Of a stretch of 64,000 bases of DNA, positions 57,974 through 64,000 are shown piece after piece. The DNA lies in the NCBI RefSeq assembly GCF_003443875.1, contig NZ_CP027482.1:1302001-1366000 (forward strand). The letters are read 5' to 3'. This DNA comes from Aeromicrobium sp. A1-2 (GTDB taxonomy: Bacteria; Actinomycetota; Actinomycetes; Propionibacteriales; Nocardioidaceae). The position numbers and the translations under genes were made by a program. The notes under the pieces are model-generated. The model was not told the origin of the DNA, did no database searches, and saw only the letters and a program-made list of their open reading frames with translations. Each line of letters starts with the position of its first letter. The stretch's first letter is position 1.

Positions 57974-58777
57974 GTGGCCGAGATCGTACGACTTGACGAC
58001 CTCGAGGATCCTCGACTCCGCGACTACGTCGACCTGAGGGACGTCCAGCTCCGTCTGCGGCTGGAGGCCGATCGCGGGCTGTTCCTCGCTGAGGGCGAGA
58101 AAGTCGTCAGGCGGGCGATCGAGTCGGGCCACCAGCCTCGCTCGTTCCTGATGTCGCCCCGGTGGCTCGAGGGCCTGGGAGACCTGCTGGCCATGACTGA
58201 GGCGCCGTGCTTCGTGCTCGACGACGCCTCGATCGAGCGGCTCACCGGATTTCACGTGCACCGTGGTGCGCTGGCCGCGCTCGAGCGACCCGTGGCGCGG
58301 TCCGCCAGCGACGTGCTCGCCGCGGCCACCCGCGTCGTCGTGGTCGAGGACCTGGCCGACCACACCAATGTGGGTGCGACGTTCCGTGCCGTCGCGGCCC
58401 TTGGCTTCGACGCGGTCCTGCTGTCTCCGCGCTGCGCCGACCCGCTGTATCGCCGGGCAATCAAGGTGTCGATGGGGTCGGTGTTCTGGCTCCCGTACGC
58501 CCGGGTGGACGACTGGTACGAGGCGCCCGCGCTGCTGCGTGAGGCAGGCTTCACGACGTACGCCATGACGCTGTCCGACGATGCCGTCCCGATCGACACC
58601 GTCCCGCACGACACACCTAGGCTCGCGCTCGTGGTCGGGTCGGAGGGGCACGGGCTGAGCCGGCACTGGGAGCAGTCCGCCGATCATCGAGTGACGATCC
58701 CGATGGCGGCGGACATCGACTCGCTCAACGTGGCGTCGTCCGTCGCCGTGGCCTGCTGGGAGCTGCGCAGACGATAG
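57974..58777 (+). CDS. TrmH/SpoU-family RNA 2'-O-methyltransferase
   Basis: A 267-residue SPOUT methyltransferase. An N-terminal RNA-binding-like region (VRLDDLEDPRLRDYVDLRDV, FLAEGEKVVRRAIESGHQP) precedes the catalytic domain with motif 1 DHTNVGATFRAVAALGFDAV, motif 2 RLALVVGSEGHGLS and motif 3 VTIPMAADIDSLNVASSVAV. These are the trefoil-knot SAM residues. The target is probably rRNA or tRNA, not determined. GTG 57974 is set by TAGGCT 6 nt upstream. Confidence 0.95.
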   Translation: MAEIVRLDDLEDPRLRDYVDLRDVQLRLRLEADRGLFLAEGEKVVRRAIESGHQPRSFLMSPRWLEGLGDLLAMTEAPCFVLDDASIERLTGFHVHRGALAALERPVARSASDVLAAATRVVVVEDLADHTNVGATFRAVAALGFDAVLLSPRCADPLYRRAIKVSMGSVFWLPYARVDDWYEAPALLREAGFTTYAMTLSDDAVPIDTVPHDTPRLALVVGSEGHGLSRHWEQSADHRVTIPMAADIDSLNVASSVAVACWELRRR

Positions 58778-58784
58778 CGCCGGT

Positions 58785-59684
58785 CTACGCGAGGGTCAGC
58801 TGCCTCAGCCGCTCGGACCACGTCAGGACGGAATCGAGATAGCGTTCGGTGTCGTGGCGGGACGGTCGGAACGCGGTCGGGTGCGCAGCGGCGTCCCGGA
58901 GCCGCATCAGGCGCGCGACGTCAACCTCGTCGCTCACACTGAGCAGGTCGGCCTCGACGAGCAGGTCGATGAGCTTGCGACCGGGCGTCTGCAGAGCCAA
59001 GTCTGCGACGGTCCGACCGCGCCATCTGGGTCTGACAGCCCGGACGGCCGCAAAGTCGTCAACCGCCAGCCGCATCAGGGCCAGTGCGACATAGCCATTC
59101 CACGCCGAGACATGGGCCGGGCGCAGGGCACCGGCGTCAAAGCAGACGTGTGCGGCCTCCAGCTCGAAGGTTGCGGTCGACAGCAGATCTGACATCTCCT
59201 GGATCACGACATAACTGCGTCCGGCGATGAATCCGTCGTGCTCGAGCCGCTCCTCCTCCGCTGGCATCTCCAGGTGCGCGACCGCACACAAGGACAGGTA
59301 GCTCGCAACGGTCTGCCGGCTGGTCCGCTCGGGGTAGCCGGTGGCTCGCTCAACGAGAGACTCCAGGATCCGCATGTCATGAAGCTGCGGCTCGAGGAAC
59401 GTCTCGTAGAGCGGCGCATATGCCTTGCGGAGCAACTGGTGCAGGATCCGGTTGCCGGCCTCGCTCATCTCATACATCGTCCACGCGGCGGTGGGGTGCC
59501 GCAGGTCGTCAAGGAATCCCACGGCGCGCAGGAATCGGACGAGCTGCGGGGCTTCTGGCCCGAAACCATTGGTCAACAGGTGATCCGCGGTGAACTTGCT
59601 GGGAGGGATCGTCGTCTGGACCAGTCGCAGCACGCGAGGAATCCACGCGACGTCCGACACGAATGGCATGTGTTGCTGCGGCAC
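58785..59684 (-). CDS. DUF5343-like protein with HEPN-type C-terminus
   Basis: A 299-residue protein. The N-terminus (about 1-60: FVSDVAWIPRVLRLVQTTIP then PPSKFTADHLLTNGFGPEAP and LVRFLRAVGFLD) resembles the winged-helix-like DUF5343 domain. The C-terminal half is helical and ends with RLMRLRDAAAHPTAF, giving R263-x4-H268, the R-x4-6-H motif of HEPN ribonucleases. HEPN proteins act in RNA cleavage, toxin-antitoxin and phage defence, but many are inactive. GTG 59684 with a G-rich RBS is chosen; ATG 59669 is possible. It is 73 bp downstream of def. Confidence 0.6.
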   Translation of the reverse strand: MPQQHMPFVSDVAWIPRVLRLVQTTIPPSKFTADHLLTNGFGPEAPQLVRFLRAVGFLDDLRHPTAAWTMYEMSEAGNRILHQLLRKAYAPLYETFLEPQLHDMRILESLVERATGYPERTSRQTVASYLSLCAVAHLEMPAEEERLEHDGFIAGRSYVVIQEMSDLLSTATFELEAAHVCFDAGALRPAHVSAWNGYVALALMRLAVDDFAAVRAVRPRWRGRTVADLALQTPGRKLIDLLVEADLLSVSDEVDVARLMRLRDAAAHPTAFRPSRHDTERYLDSVLTWSERLRQLTLA

Positions 59685-59757
59685 GGCCCCCCCTGCTCAC
59701 CGATGAATGCTCATCAGAATCTAGCCCGTCCCGGGACGCTTGGCGACCCTTCGCGGG

Positions 59758-60363
59758 CTAGCGTTCGATGGCGGGATCGTCCACCAGGATCGTGATCGGC
59801 CAGTCGTCCGGATAGTTGTCAGCCAGGTCCTGGTGCTGCTTGTACAGCTTCTTGCGTGCCCTTTCGGGCAGTCTGTCTCCAAACACCGTACCGAACAGGT
59901 GGTCGGTCTCGTGCTGCAGGCATCGCGCGAGCAGGCCGTCGCCGACGAAGTCGACAGGTTGGCCGGACTCGTCGAATCCCGACACGTGGGCGCGGTCGGG
60001 ACGTGCACAGCCGGTGAAGGCGCCCGGGAGCGACAGACAACCCTCGTCCTCGTCCTCCAGGTTGCGCTCCTTGCCCTCAGGCAGGTGCAGGACCGGGTTG
60101 CAGACCACTCCGGTCACCTGGTTGTTGTCATCGTCGGGGCAGTCGAACACGAAGACCTTGAGGTCCACGCCGACCTGGTTCGCGGCGAGGCCCACGCCCT
60201 TGGCGGCGTACATTGTGGCGACCATGTCGGCGACCAAGGTCGCGAGCTCGTCGTCGAAGACCGTGACGTCCTCGAGCTCTCGGTGCATGACGGGCGCGCC
60301 CCACCGGGTGATGGGACGCACGGATCCGCCTTCCGGCAGCGGACGGGACTGTGAATCGGACAC
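59758..60363 (-). CDS. def: Peptide deformylase
   Basis: A 201-residue metalloenzyme removing N-formyl groups from new proteins. The three motifs are intact: GVGLAANQVG, EDEGCLSLPG with the metal Cys, and QHETDHLFG with two metal His and the catalytic Glu. It is a type 1B-like actinobacterial Def with an N-terminal extension (RPITRWGAPVMHRELEDVTV). GTG 60363 has GAAGGAG about 8 nt upstream. It is divergent from the fadE pair. Confidence 0.96.
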   Translation of the reverse strand: MSDSQSRPLPEGGSVRPITRWGAPVMHRELEDVTVFDDELATLVADMVATMYAAKGVGLAANQVGVDLKVFVFDCPDDDNNQVTGVVCNPVLHLPEGKERNLEDEDEGCLSLPGAFTGCARPDRAHVSGFDESGQPVDFVGDGLLARCLQHETDHLFGTVFGDRLPERARKKLYKQHQDLADNYPDDWPITILVDDPAIER

Positions 60364-60448
60364 GCTCTGGGCTCCTTCGCTCAGGACCTGCCACAGGTTA
60401 CCGATCGGCCGACACGCGGCAACTGCTGGTCCTGCGATGTGAGGTCGA

Positions 60449-60488
60449 ATACCATTGGTATGTCAAACTGCAACTCACAGTTACAGTT
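60449..60488 (+). promoter_or_regulatory. Two operator-like palindromes in the fadE operon promoter
   Basis: ATACCA-T-TGGTAT (60449-60461) is a perfect palindrome. AACTGCAACT-CAC-AGTTACAGTT (60466-60488) is an inverted repeat with one mismatch. A -10-like TACAGT (60482-60487) lies inside the second, with TATGTC (60459-60464) 17 bp upstream as -35. This arrangement suits repression. The regulator is unknown; the MarR gene at the end of the cluster is one candidate. Confidence 0.6.
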
Positions 60489-60538
60489 GGCAATGGGTGG
60501 GCACCTCAGTCCAACCCCAGACCTTCGAGGAGTTTCCT

Positions 60539-61855
60539 GTGGCCAGTCGCCGAGATCCCATGGGCATCGGACTGGCGGTGCTGAACCGCATCGCCAGCTC
60601 GCCGACCATCGACAAGCTCAAGCTGCGCAAGACGACCGAGCGGGCCGTGTACGAAGGCACCAAGGGCGGCTTCCGGGTCGCTGGTGCGACCGGCCGCGCG
60701 TTCAAGCGGGTCCAGGGCTCCGGTCGGCCCACACGGCTGTCCAGCACTTCAGACAGCGGCGTCTTCGACCTCGAGCCGACCGAGGACCAGCAGATGATCG
60801 TCGGCGTCATCCGGGAGTTCGCCGCCGAGGTGCTGCGTCCGGGCGCCACGGAGGCCGAGAATGCCAACGACACGTCCAAGGAGGTCCTCGCGCAGACCAG
60901 CGAGTTCGGACTGACGCTGCTCAACATCCCCGAGTCGCTCGGAGGCCTGTCCGAAGATCGGTCCGCCGTCACGGGTGTCCTGGTCGCCGAGGCGTTGGCC
61001 GACGGCGACATGGGTCAGGCCGTCGCGTGCCTGGCGCCCGCGGCGGTCGCCACGGCGATCTCGCTGTGGGGCTCGGACATGCAGCAACAGACCTACCTCC
61101 CGGCGTTCGCCGGCGACGACGTGCCCGCGGCGGCGCTCGCCGTCGCGGAGCCGCGTGCGCTGTTCGATCCGTTCGACCTCAGGACCACTGCGGTGAAGAC
61201 CGACGAGGGCTACGTCCTCAACGGTCTGAAGTCCGCCGTCGTGCGTGGCAGCGAGGCAGAGGTGTTCATCGTCGCTGCCGACCTGGAGGGAAGTGGTCCG
61301 ACGCTGTTCCTGTTCGAGTCCAGCGTCCCGGGTGTCACGATCGAGGCAGACCCCAGCATGGGTCTGCGTGCGGCGGGCCTGAGCCGTCTTGTGCTCAACG
61401 ACGTGCATGTCCCGACCGATGCGGTCCTGGGCGACGGTGCGGCAGACGACTATCGCGAGTGCATCCGGCTCTCCCGTCTGGCGTGGGCCGGACTCGCGTT
61501 GGGTGCCGCCAAGGCAGTTTTGGACTACACCAAGGACTACGTCAAGACCCGATCTGCGTTCGGTGAGCCGATCGCACACCGGCAGGCCGTTGCGTTCATG
61601 GTCGCCAACATCGCGATCGAGCTCGAGGGCATGCGCCTGGTCACGCTCAAGGCCGCGTCGCGTGCCGAGCAGGGCATGGACTTCTCCCGCGAGGTCGCGC
61701 TGGCGCGCCGACTCACGGCCGAGTACGGCATGAAGATCGGCACCGACGGCGTCCAGCTGCTCGGTGGGCACGGCTTCGTCAAGGAGCACCCCGTGGAGCG
61801 GTGGTACCGCGACCTGCGGGCCGTCGGCCTGATGGAAGGAGCAGTCCTCGTCTGA
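60539..61855 (+). CDS. Acyl-CoA dehydrogenase, FadE24-like
   Basis: A 438-residue flavoprotein of beta-oxidation type. An N-terminal extension (about 70 residues: GIGLAVLNRIASSPTIDKLK, RAVYEGTKGGFRVAGAT) resembles mycobacterial FadE24. It is followed by the ACAD fold: TEDQQMIVGVIREFAAEVLR, a central beta domain, and KTRSAFGEPIAHRQAVAFMV. A catalytic-type Glu is seen in LMEGAVLV at the end. GTG 60539 has GAGGAG 6 nt upstream; a longer frame from 60,455 crosses the operator. It is 14 bp upstream of the next gene. Confidence 0.9.
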   Translation: MASRRDPMGIGLAVLNRIASSPTIDKLKLRKTTERAVYEGTKGGFRVAGATGRAFKRVQGSGRPTRLSSTSDSGVFDLEPTEDQQMIVGVIREFAAEVLRPGATEAENANDTSKEVLAQTSEFGLTLLNIPESLGGLSEDRSAVTGVLVAEALADGDMGQAVACLAPAAVATAISLWGSDMQQQTYLPAFAGDDVPAAALAVAEPRALFDPFDLRTTAVKTDEGYVLNGLKSAVVRGSEAEVFIVAADLEGSGPTLFLFESSVPGVTIEADPSMGLRAAGLSRLVLNDVHVPTDAVLGDGAADDYRECIRLSRLAWAGLALGAAKAVLDYTKDYVKTRSAFGEPIAHRQAVAFMVANIAIELEGMRLVTLKAASRAEQGMDFSREVALARRLTAEYGMKIGTDGVQLLGGHGFVKEHPVERWYRDLRAVGLMEGAVLV

Positions 61856-61869
61856 GGGCGGAAAACACC

Positions 61870-63084
61870 ATGATCAATCTCGAGACCCCCCGCAAGTTCC
61901 GGCCGTTCGTCAAGCAAGCGCACCAGGTCGCCGAGGAGTTCCTCCGGGCCAACTCCCGCAAGTACGACCTCGCCGAGCACGCGTACCCCAAGGAGCTCGA
62001 CCTGCTCGCGTCACTCGTGGACGGCATGGGCGACTCCGGTCAGGGCCAGGGCGCCGGCGCTGCCGGTGTCGGCCGAGATGATGACGAAGCCGGCTCCAAG
62101 AAGGTCAGGAACGGCACCAACCTGTCATCGGTGCTCTCGATCATCGAGATGTGCTGGGCCGATGTGGGCCTGCTGCTCTCGATGCCCCGCCAGGGACTCG
62201 GCAACTCGGCGATCGCCGCAGTGGCCAATGAGGAGCAGCTCGAGCGGTTCAAGGGCACCTGGGCCTCGATGGCGATCACCGAGCCGAGCTTCGGCTCCGA
62301 CTCCGCGGCCGTCACGACGACCGCGGTCAAGGACGGCGATGCCTACGTCCTGAACGGCGAGAAGATCTTCGTCACGGCAGGGGAGCGATCCGACTCCGTC
62401 GTCGTGTGGGCGACCCTCGACAAGGACCTGGGTCGCGCTGCGATCAAGTCCTTCCTGGTGCCCAAGAGCCTGCCCGGCATCCGGGTCGAGCGGCTCGAGC
62501 ACAAGCTCGGCATCCGGTCGTCCGACACGGCCGTCATCGTCCTCGAGGACTGCCGGGTGCCAGCAGAGAACCTGCTGGGCAACGCCGAGATCGACACCAA
62601 GCAGGGCTTCGCCGGTGCCATGGCGACCTTCGACAACACTCGTCCGCTGGTCGCCGGCATGGCGGTCGGATGCGCGCGTGCGGCGCTGGAGGACACCCGG
62701 CGCCTGCTCGAGGAGGCCGGGGTCGTCATCGACTACGACCGCCCCGTCCAGTCACAGTCGTACGCTGCCGCAACCTTCATCGCGATGGAGGCCGACTGGG
62801 AGGCGGCGTTGCTGCTGACGCTCGAGGCGGCCTGGCTCGCCGACAACCGCAAACCCAACTCGATGGAAGCCTCGATGGCCAAGGCCAAGGCCGGTCGGGT
62901 CGGCAACGAGATCACGCTGCGGTGCGTCGAGCTCGTCGGCACGCTGGGCTACAGCGAGCACGAGCTGGTCGAGAAGTGGTCGAGGGACTCCAAGATTCTG
63001 GACATCTTCGAAGGCACGCAGCAGATCCAGCAGCTCATCGTTGCTCGGCGCCTGCTCGATCTCACCTCGTCACAACTGCGGTGA
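61870..63084 (+). CDS. Acyl-CoA dehydrogenase, FadE23-like
   Basis: A 404-residue ACAD partner of the preceding gene. It has WASMAITEPSFGSDSAAVTT (FAD/substrate region), FVTAGERSDSVVVWATLDKD, GVVIDYDRPVQSQSYAAATF and the C-terminal ILDIFEGTQQIQQLIVARRL with the catalytic Glu in FEGT. The adjacent pair parallels fadE24-fadE23 of mycobacteria; the two subunits may form a heteromer, as other paired actinobacterial ACADs do. ATG 61870 is 14 bp after the first stop. Confidence 0.92.
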   Translation: MINLETPRKFRPFVKQAHQVAEEFLRANSRKYDLAEHAYPKELDLLASLVDGMGDSGQGQGAGAAGVGRDDDEAGSKKVRNGTNLSSVLSIIEMCWADVGLLLSMPRQGLGNSAIAAVANEEQLERFKGTWASMAITEPSFGSDSAAVTTTAVKDGDAYVLNGEKIFVTAGERSDSVVVWATLDKDLGRAAIKSFLVPKSLPGIRVERLEHKLGIRSSDTAVIVLEDCRVPAENLLGNAEIDTKQGFAGAMATFDNTRPLVAGMAVGCARAALEDTRRLLEEAGVVIDYDRPVQSQSYAAATFIAMEADWEAALLLTLEAAWLADNRKPNSMEASMAKAKAGRVGNEITLRCVELVGTLGYSEHELVEKWSRDSKILDIFEGTQQIQQLIVARRLLDLTSSQLR

Positions 63085-63110
63085 TGCAGCGGGCGACCTG
63101 GCCGGTTCGT

Positions 63111-63116
63111 TAGGGT
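63111..63116 (+). promoter_or_regulatory. -10 box of leaderless marR gene
   Basis: TAGGGT ends 6 nt before ATG 63123, giving the MarR gene its own leaderless start downstream of fadE. Confidence 0.5.
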
Positions 63117-63122
63117 TCTGGC

Positions 63123-63572
63123 ATGACCAGCGACCTGCCCAACGATCTCACCATCGACTACGAGCTGGCCAGGTTCCTGCGGCGAGTGCGTGCTCGGTCC
63201 ATGCGGCAGCTTCCTGAGATTCATCCTGCGATGGACTACGGCATGTTGTTGTTCCTGCTGGCGATCTGTGACGCGCCCGACGGGATCCGGGGCTCGGAGC
63301 TGGCCGAGAGCCTTGACGTGCACAAGTCGACCGCAAGCCGGGCCGTTGCGGCTCTGGAGAAGATCGGGCTGGTCGCACGGGTGCCCGATCCCGACGATGG
63401 TCGCGCGCAGCTGCTGGTGGCCGAGCCGGCCGCGATCGCGAAGGTCGAGGCCTTTCGGCTGCGCGGGAGCGAGCGGCTGTCGACGCTGCTGTCCGACTGG
63501 ACCCCGGACGAGGTCAAGGCGTTCGCGCGTAGCATGGCGCGGCTCAACGACACCGCTGACCAAATGCCGTGA
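63123..63572 (+). CDS. MarR-family transcriptional regulator
   Basis: A 149-residue winged-helix dimer. It has GMLLFLLAICDAPDGIRGSE, LAESLDVHKSTASRAVAALE (recognition helix) and KIGLVARVPDPDDGRAQLLV (wing), with an all-alpha C-terminus. The ligand is unknown. The gene lies 38 bp after the fadE23-like gene and overlaps the DUF952 gene by 4 bp, and it may control the fadE promoter palindromes. Confidence 0.9.
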   Translation: MTSDLPNDLTIDYELARFLRRVRARSMRQLPEIHPAMDYGMLLFLLAICDAPDGIRGSELAESLDVHKSTASRAVAALEKIGLVARVPDPDDGRAQLLVAEPAAIAKVEAFRLRGSERLSTLLSDWTPDEVKAFARSMARLNDTADQMP

Positions 63573-63898
63573 GGATCTTCCACCTCGCCGTCGAGGAGGT
63601 CTGGTGGGCCGCCGAGGCCGCCGGGACGTACACCGTCTCGACGCTGGGCCTGGACCTGGCGGACGTGGGATTCATCCACTGCTCCCAGGCCGAGCAGGTG
63701 GCTGGCGTCCACCGTCGCCACTACTCCGCCGTCGTTGAGCCGCTGGTTCTGCTGACGATCGACACGGACCTGCTGACGTCGCCGTGGCAGCTGGACCCCG
63801 TCGAGGGTCAGGAGTTCCCGTTCCCGCACGTCTACGGCCCGATCAACACCGCTGCGGTCGTGGCGGCCGAGCCGTTCAGCTCAGCAGCATCGACTTGA
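63569..63898 (+). CDS. DUF952 protein
   Basis: A 109-residue small protein with FIHCSQAEQVAGVHRRHYS and the C-terminal EFPFPHVYGPINTAAVV, the signature of DUF952 (glutathione S-transferase-like annotation in some databases). The function is unknown. The GTG start overlaps the marR stop. It converges on the alcohol dehydrogenase gene, overlapping it by 23 bp. Confidence 0.9.
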   Translation: MRIFHLAVEEVWWAAEAAGTYTVSTLGLDLADVGFIHCSQAEQVAGVHRRHYSAVVEPLVLLTIDTDLLTSPWQLDPVEGQEFPFPHVYGPINTAAVVAAEPFSSAAST

Positions 63899-64000
63899 TC
63901 GCACGACGCTCGTCCATCGCCCGGTAGCCCTCGGCGACCTGGTCCAGCGGCAGGGTGAGGTCGAAGACGTCGCCGGGGGAGACGGTTCCGGCCAGCACGT
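63876..64000 (-). CDS. Zinc-type alcohol dehydrogenase, C-terminal end only
   Basis: The frame enters from the right edge. Its last residues read LAGTVSPGDVFDLTLPLDQV, AEGYRAMDERRAIKSMLLS and stop. This is the typical C-terminus of MDR-family (zinc) alcohol dehydrogenases (G-x-x-FDLTLPL-x-VAEGYRAMDERRAIK). The catalytic domain lies outside the window. Confidence 0.75.
   Translation of the reverse strand, partial: VLAGTVSPGDVFDLTLPLDQVAEGYRAMDERRAIKSMLLS

Overview
The window is high-GC actinobacterial chromosome. The gene set and order (uvrB ... uvrA-uvrC-rapZ-yvcK-whiA-gap-pgk-tpiA-secG-rbpA facing pgl-opcA-zwf-pgi-tal-tkt, then ctaB, ctaA, ABC exporter, suf operon, fadE pair) is core Actinomycetota synteny. 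RbpA, WhiA and OpcA are lineage markers. I infer a Nocardioidaceae-like organism (Aeromicrobium or Nocardioides type), but the species cannot be fixed from the sequence alone. I see no tRNA, rRNA, CRISPR array, transposase, prophage or integration site.

Layout. 1-8.9 kb: two TetR regulators, uvrB, an aldose-1-epimerase-like gene, terC behind a manganese riboswitch, an APC permease, a P450, a lipoprotein and an MBL hydrolase. 9.1-15.7 kb: uvrA, uvrC, rapZ and yvcK. 15.8-20.5 kb: whiA and lower glycolysis (gap-pgk-tpiA) with secG and rbpA. 20.5-28.5 kb (minus strand): the complete pentose phosphate set plus pgi. 28.6-34.8 kb: heme A synthesis (ctaB, ctaA), an ABC exporter and several poorly known genes. 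34.8-39.3 kb: an ATP-dependent DNA ligase, a small alarmone synthetase, a LigD-type polymerase domain and a DUF2786 gene. 39.3-45.9 kb: sufR-sufB-sufD-Rieske-sufC-sufS-sufU-sufT. 46-54.5 kb: an ABC-F ATPase with a candidate leader peptide, SURF1, moaA, dodecin, an MFS transporter and serB. 54.6-64 kb: an ABC ATPase-NfeD-SPFH operon, a DksA-like protein without its zinc cysteines, a PEBP protein, an rRNA methyltransferase, a DUF5343/HEPN-like protein, def, a fadE24/fadE23-like pair, MarR, DUF952 and the end of an alcohol dehydrogenase.

Functionally the window joins central carbon flux (glycolysis and NADPH-producing pentose phosphate pathway), Fe-S cluster assembly, cytochrome oxidase maturation and DNA repair. 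Regulation can be read in several places. A yybP-ykoY-type aptamer before terC has a plausible translational ON expression platform. The sufR promoter carries two palindromes, one of the form ACACT-N5-TGTGA. The fadE promoter has two palindromes.

The most pervasive signal is a leaderless-promoter grammar: TANNNT-like hexamers lie 6 or 7 nt before the start codon of about 21 genes on both strands. This was used here to fix start codons. At 57,953-57,976 two divergent leaderless genes share almost the same -10 sequence. The best candidates for something undescribed are the bidirectional leaderless promoter, the leaderless 7-codon ORF plus hairpin before the ABC-F gene, and the DUF5343/HEPN-like gene at 58,785-59,684. 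None is proven by sequence alone.
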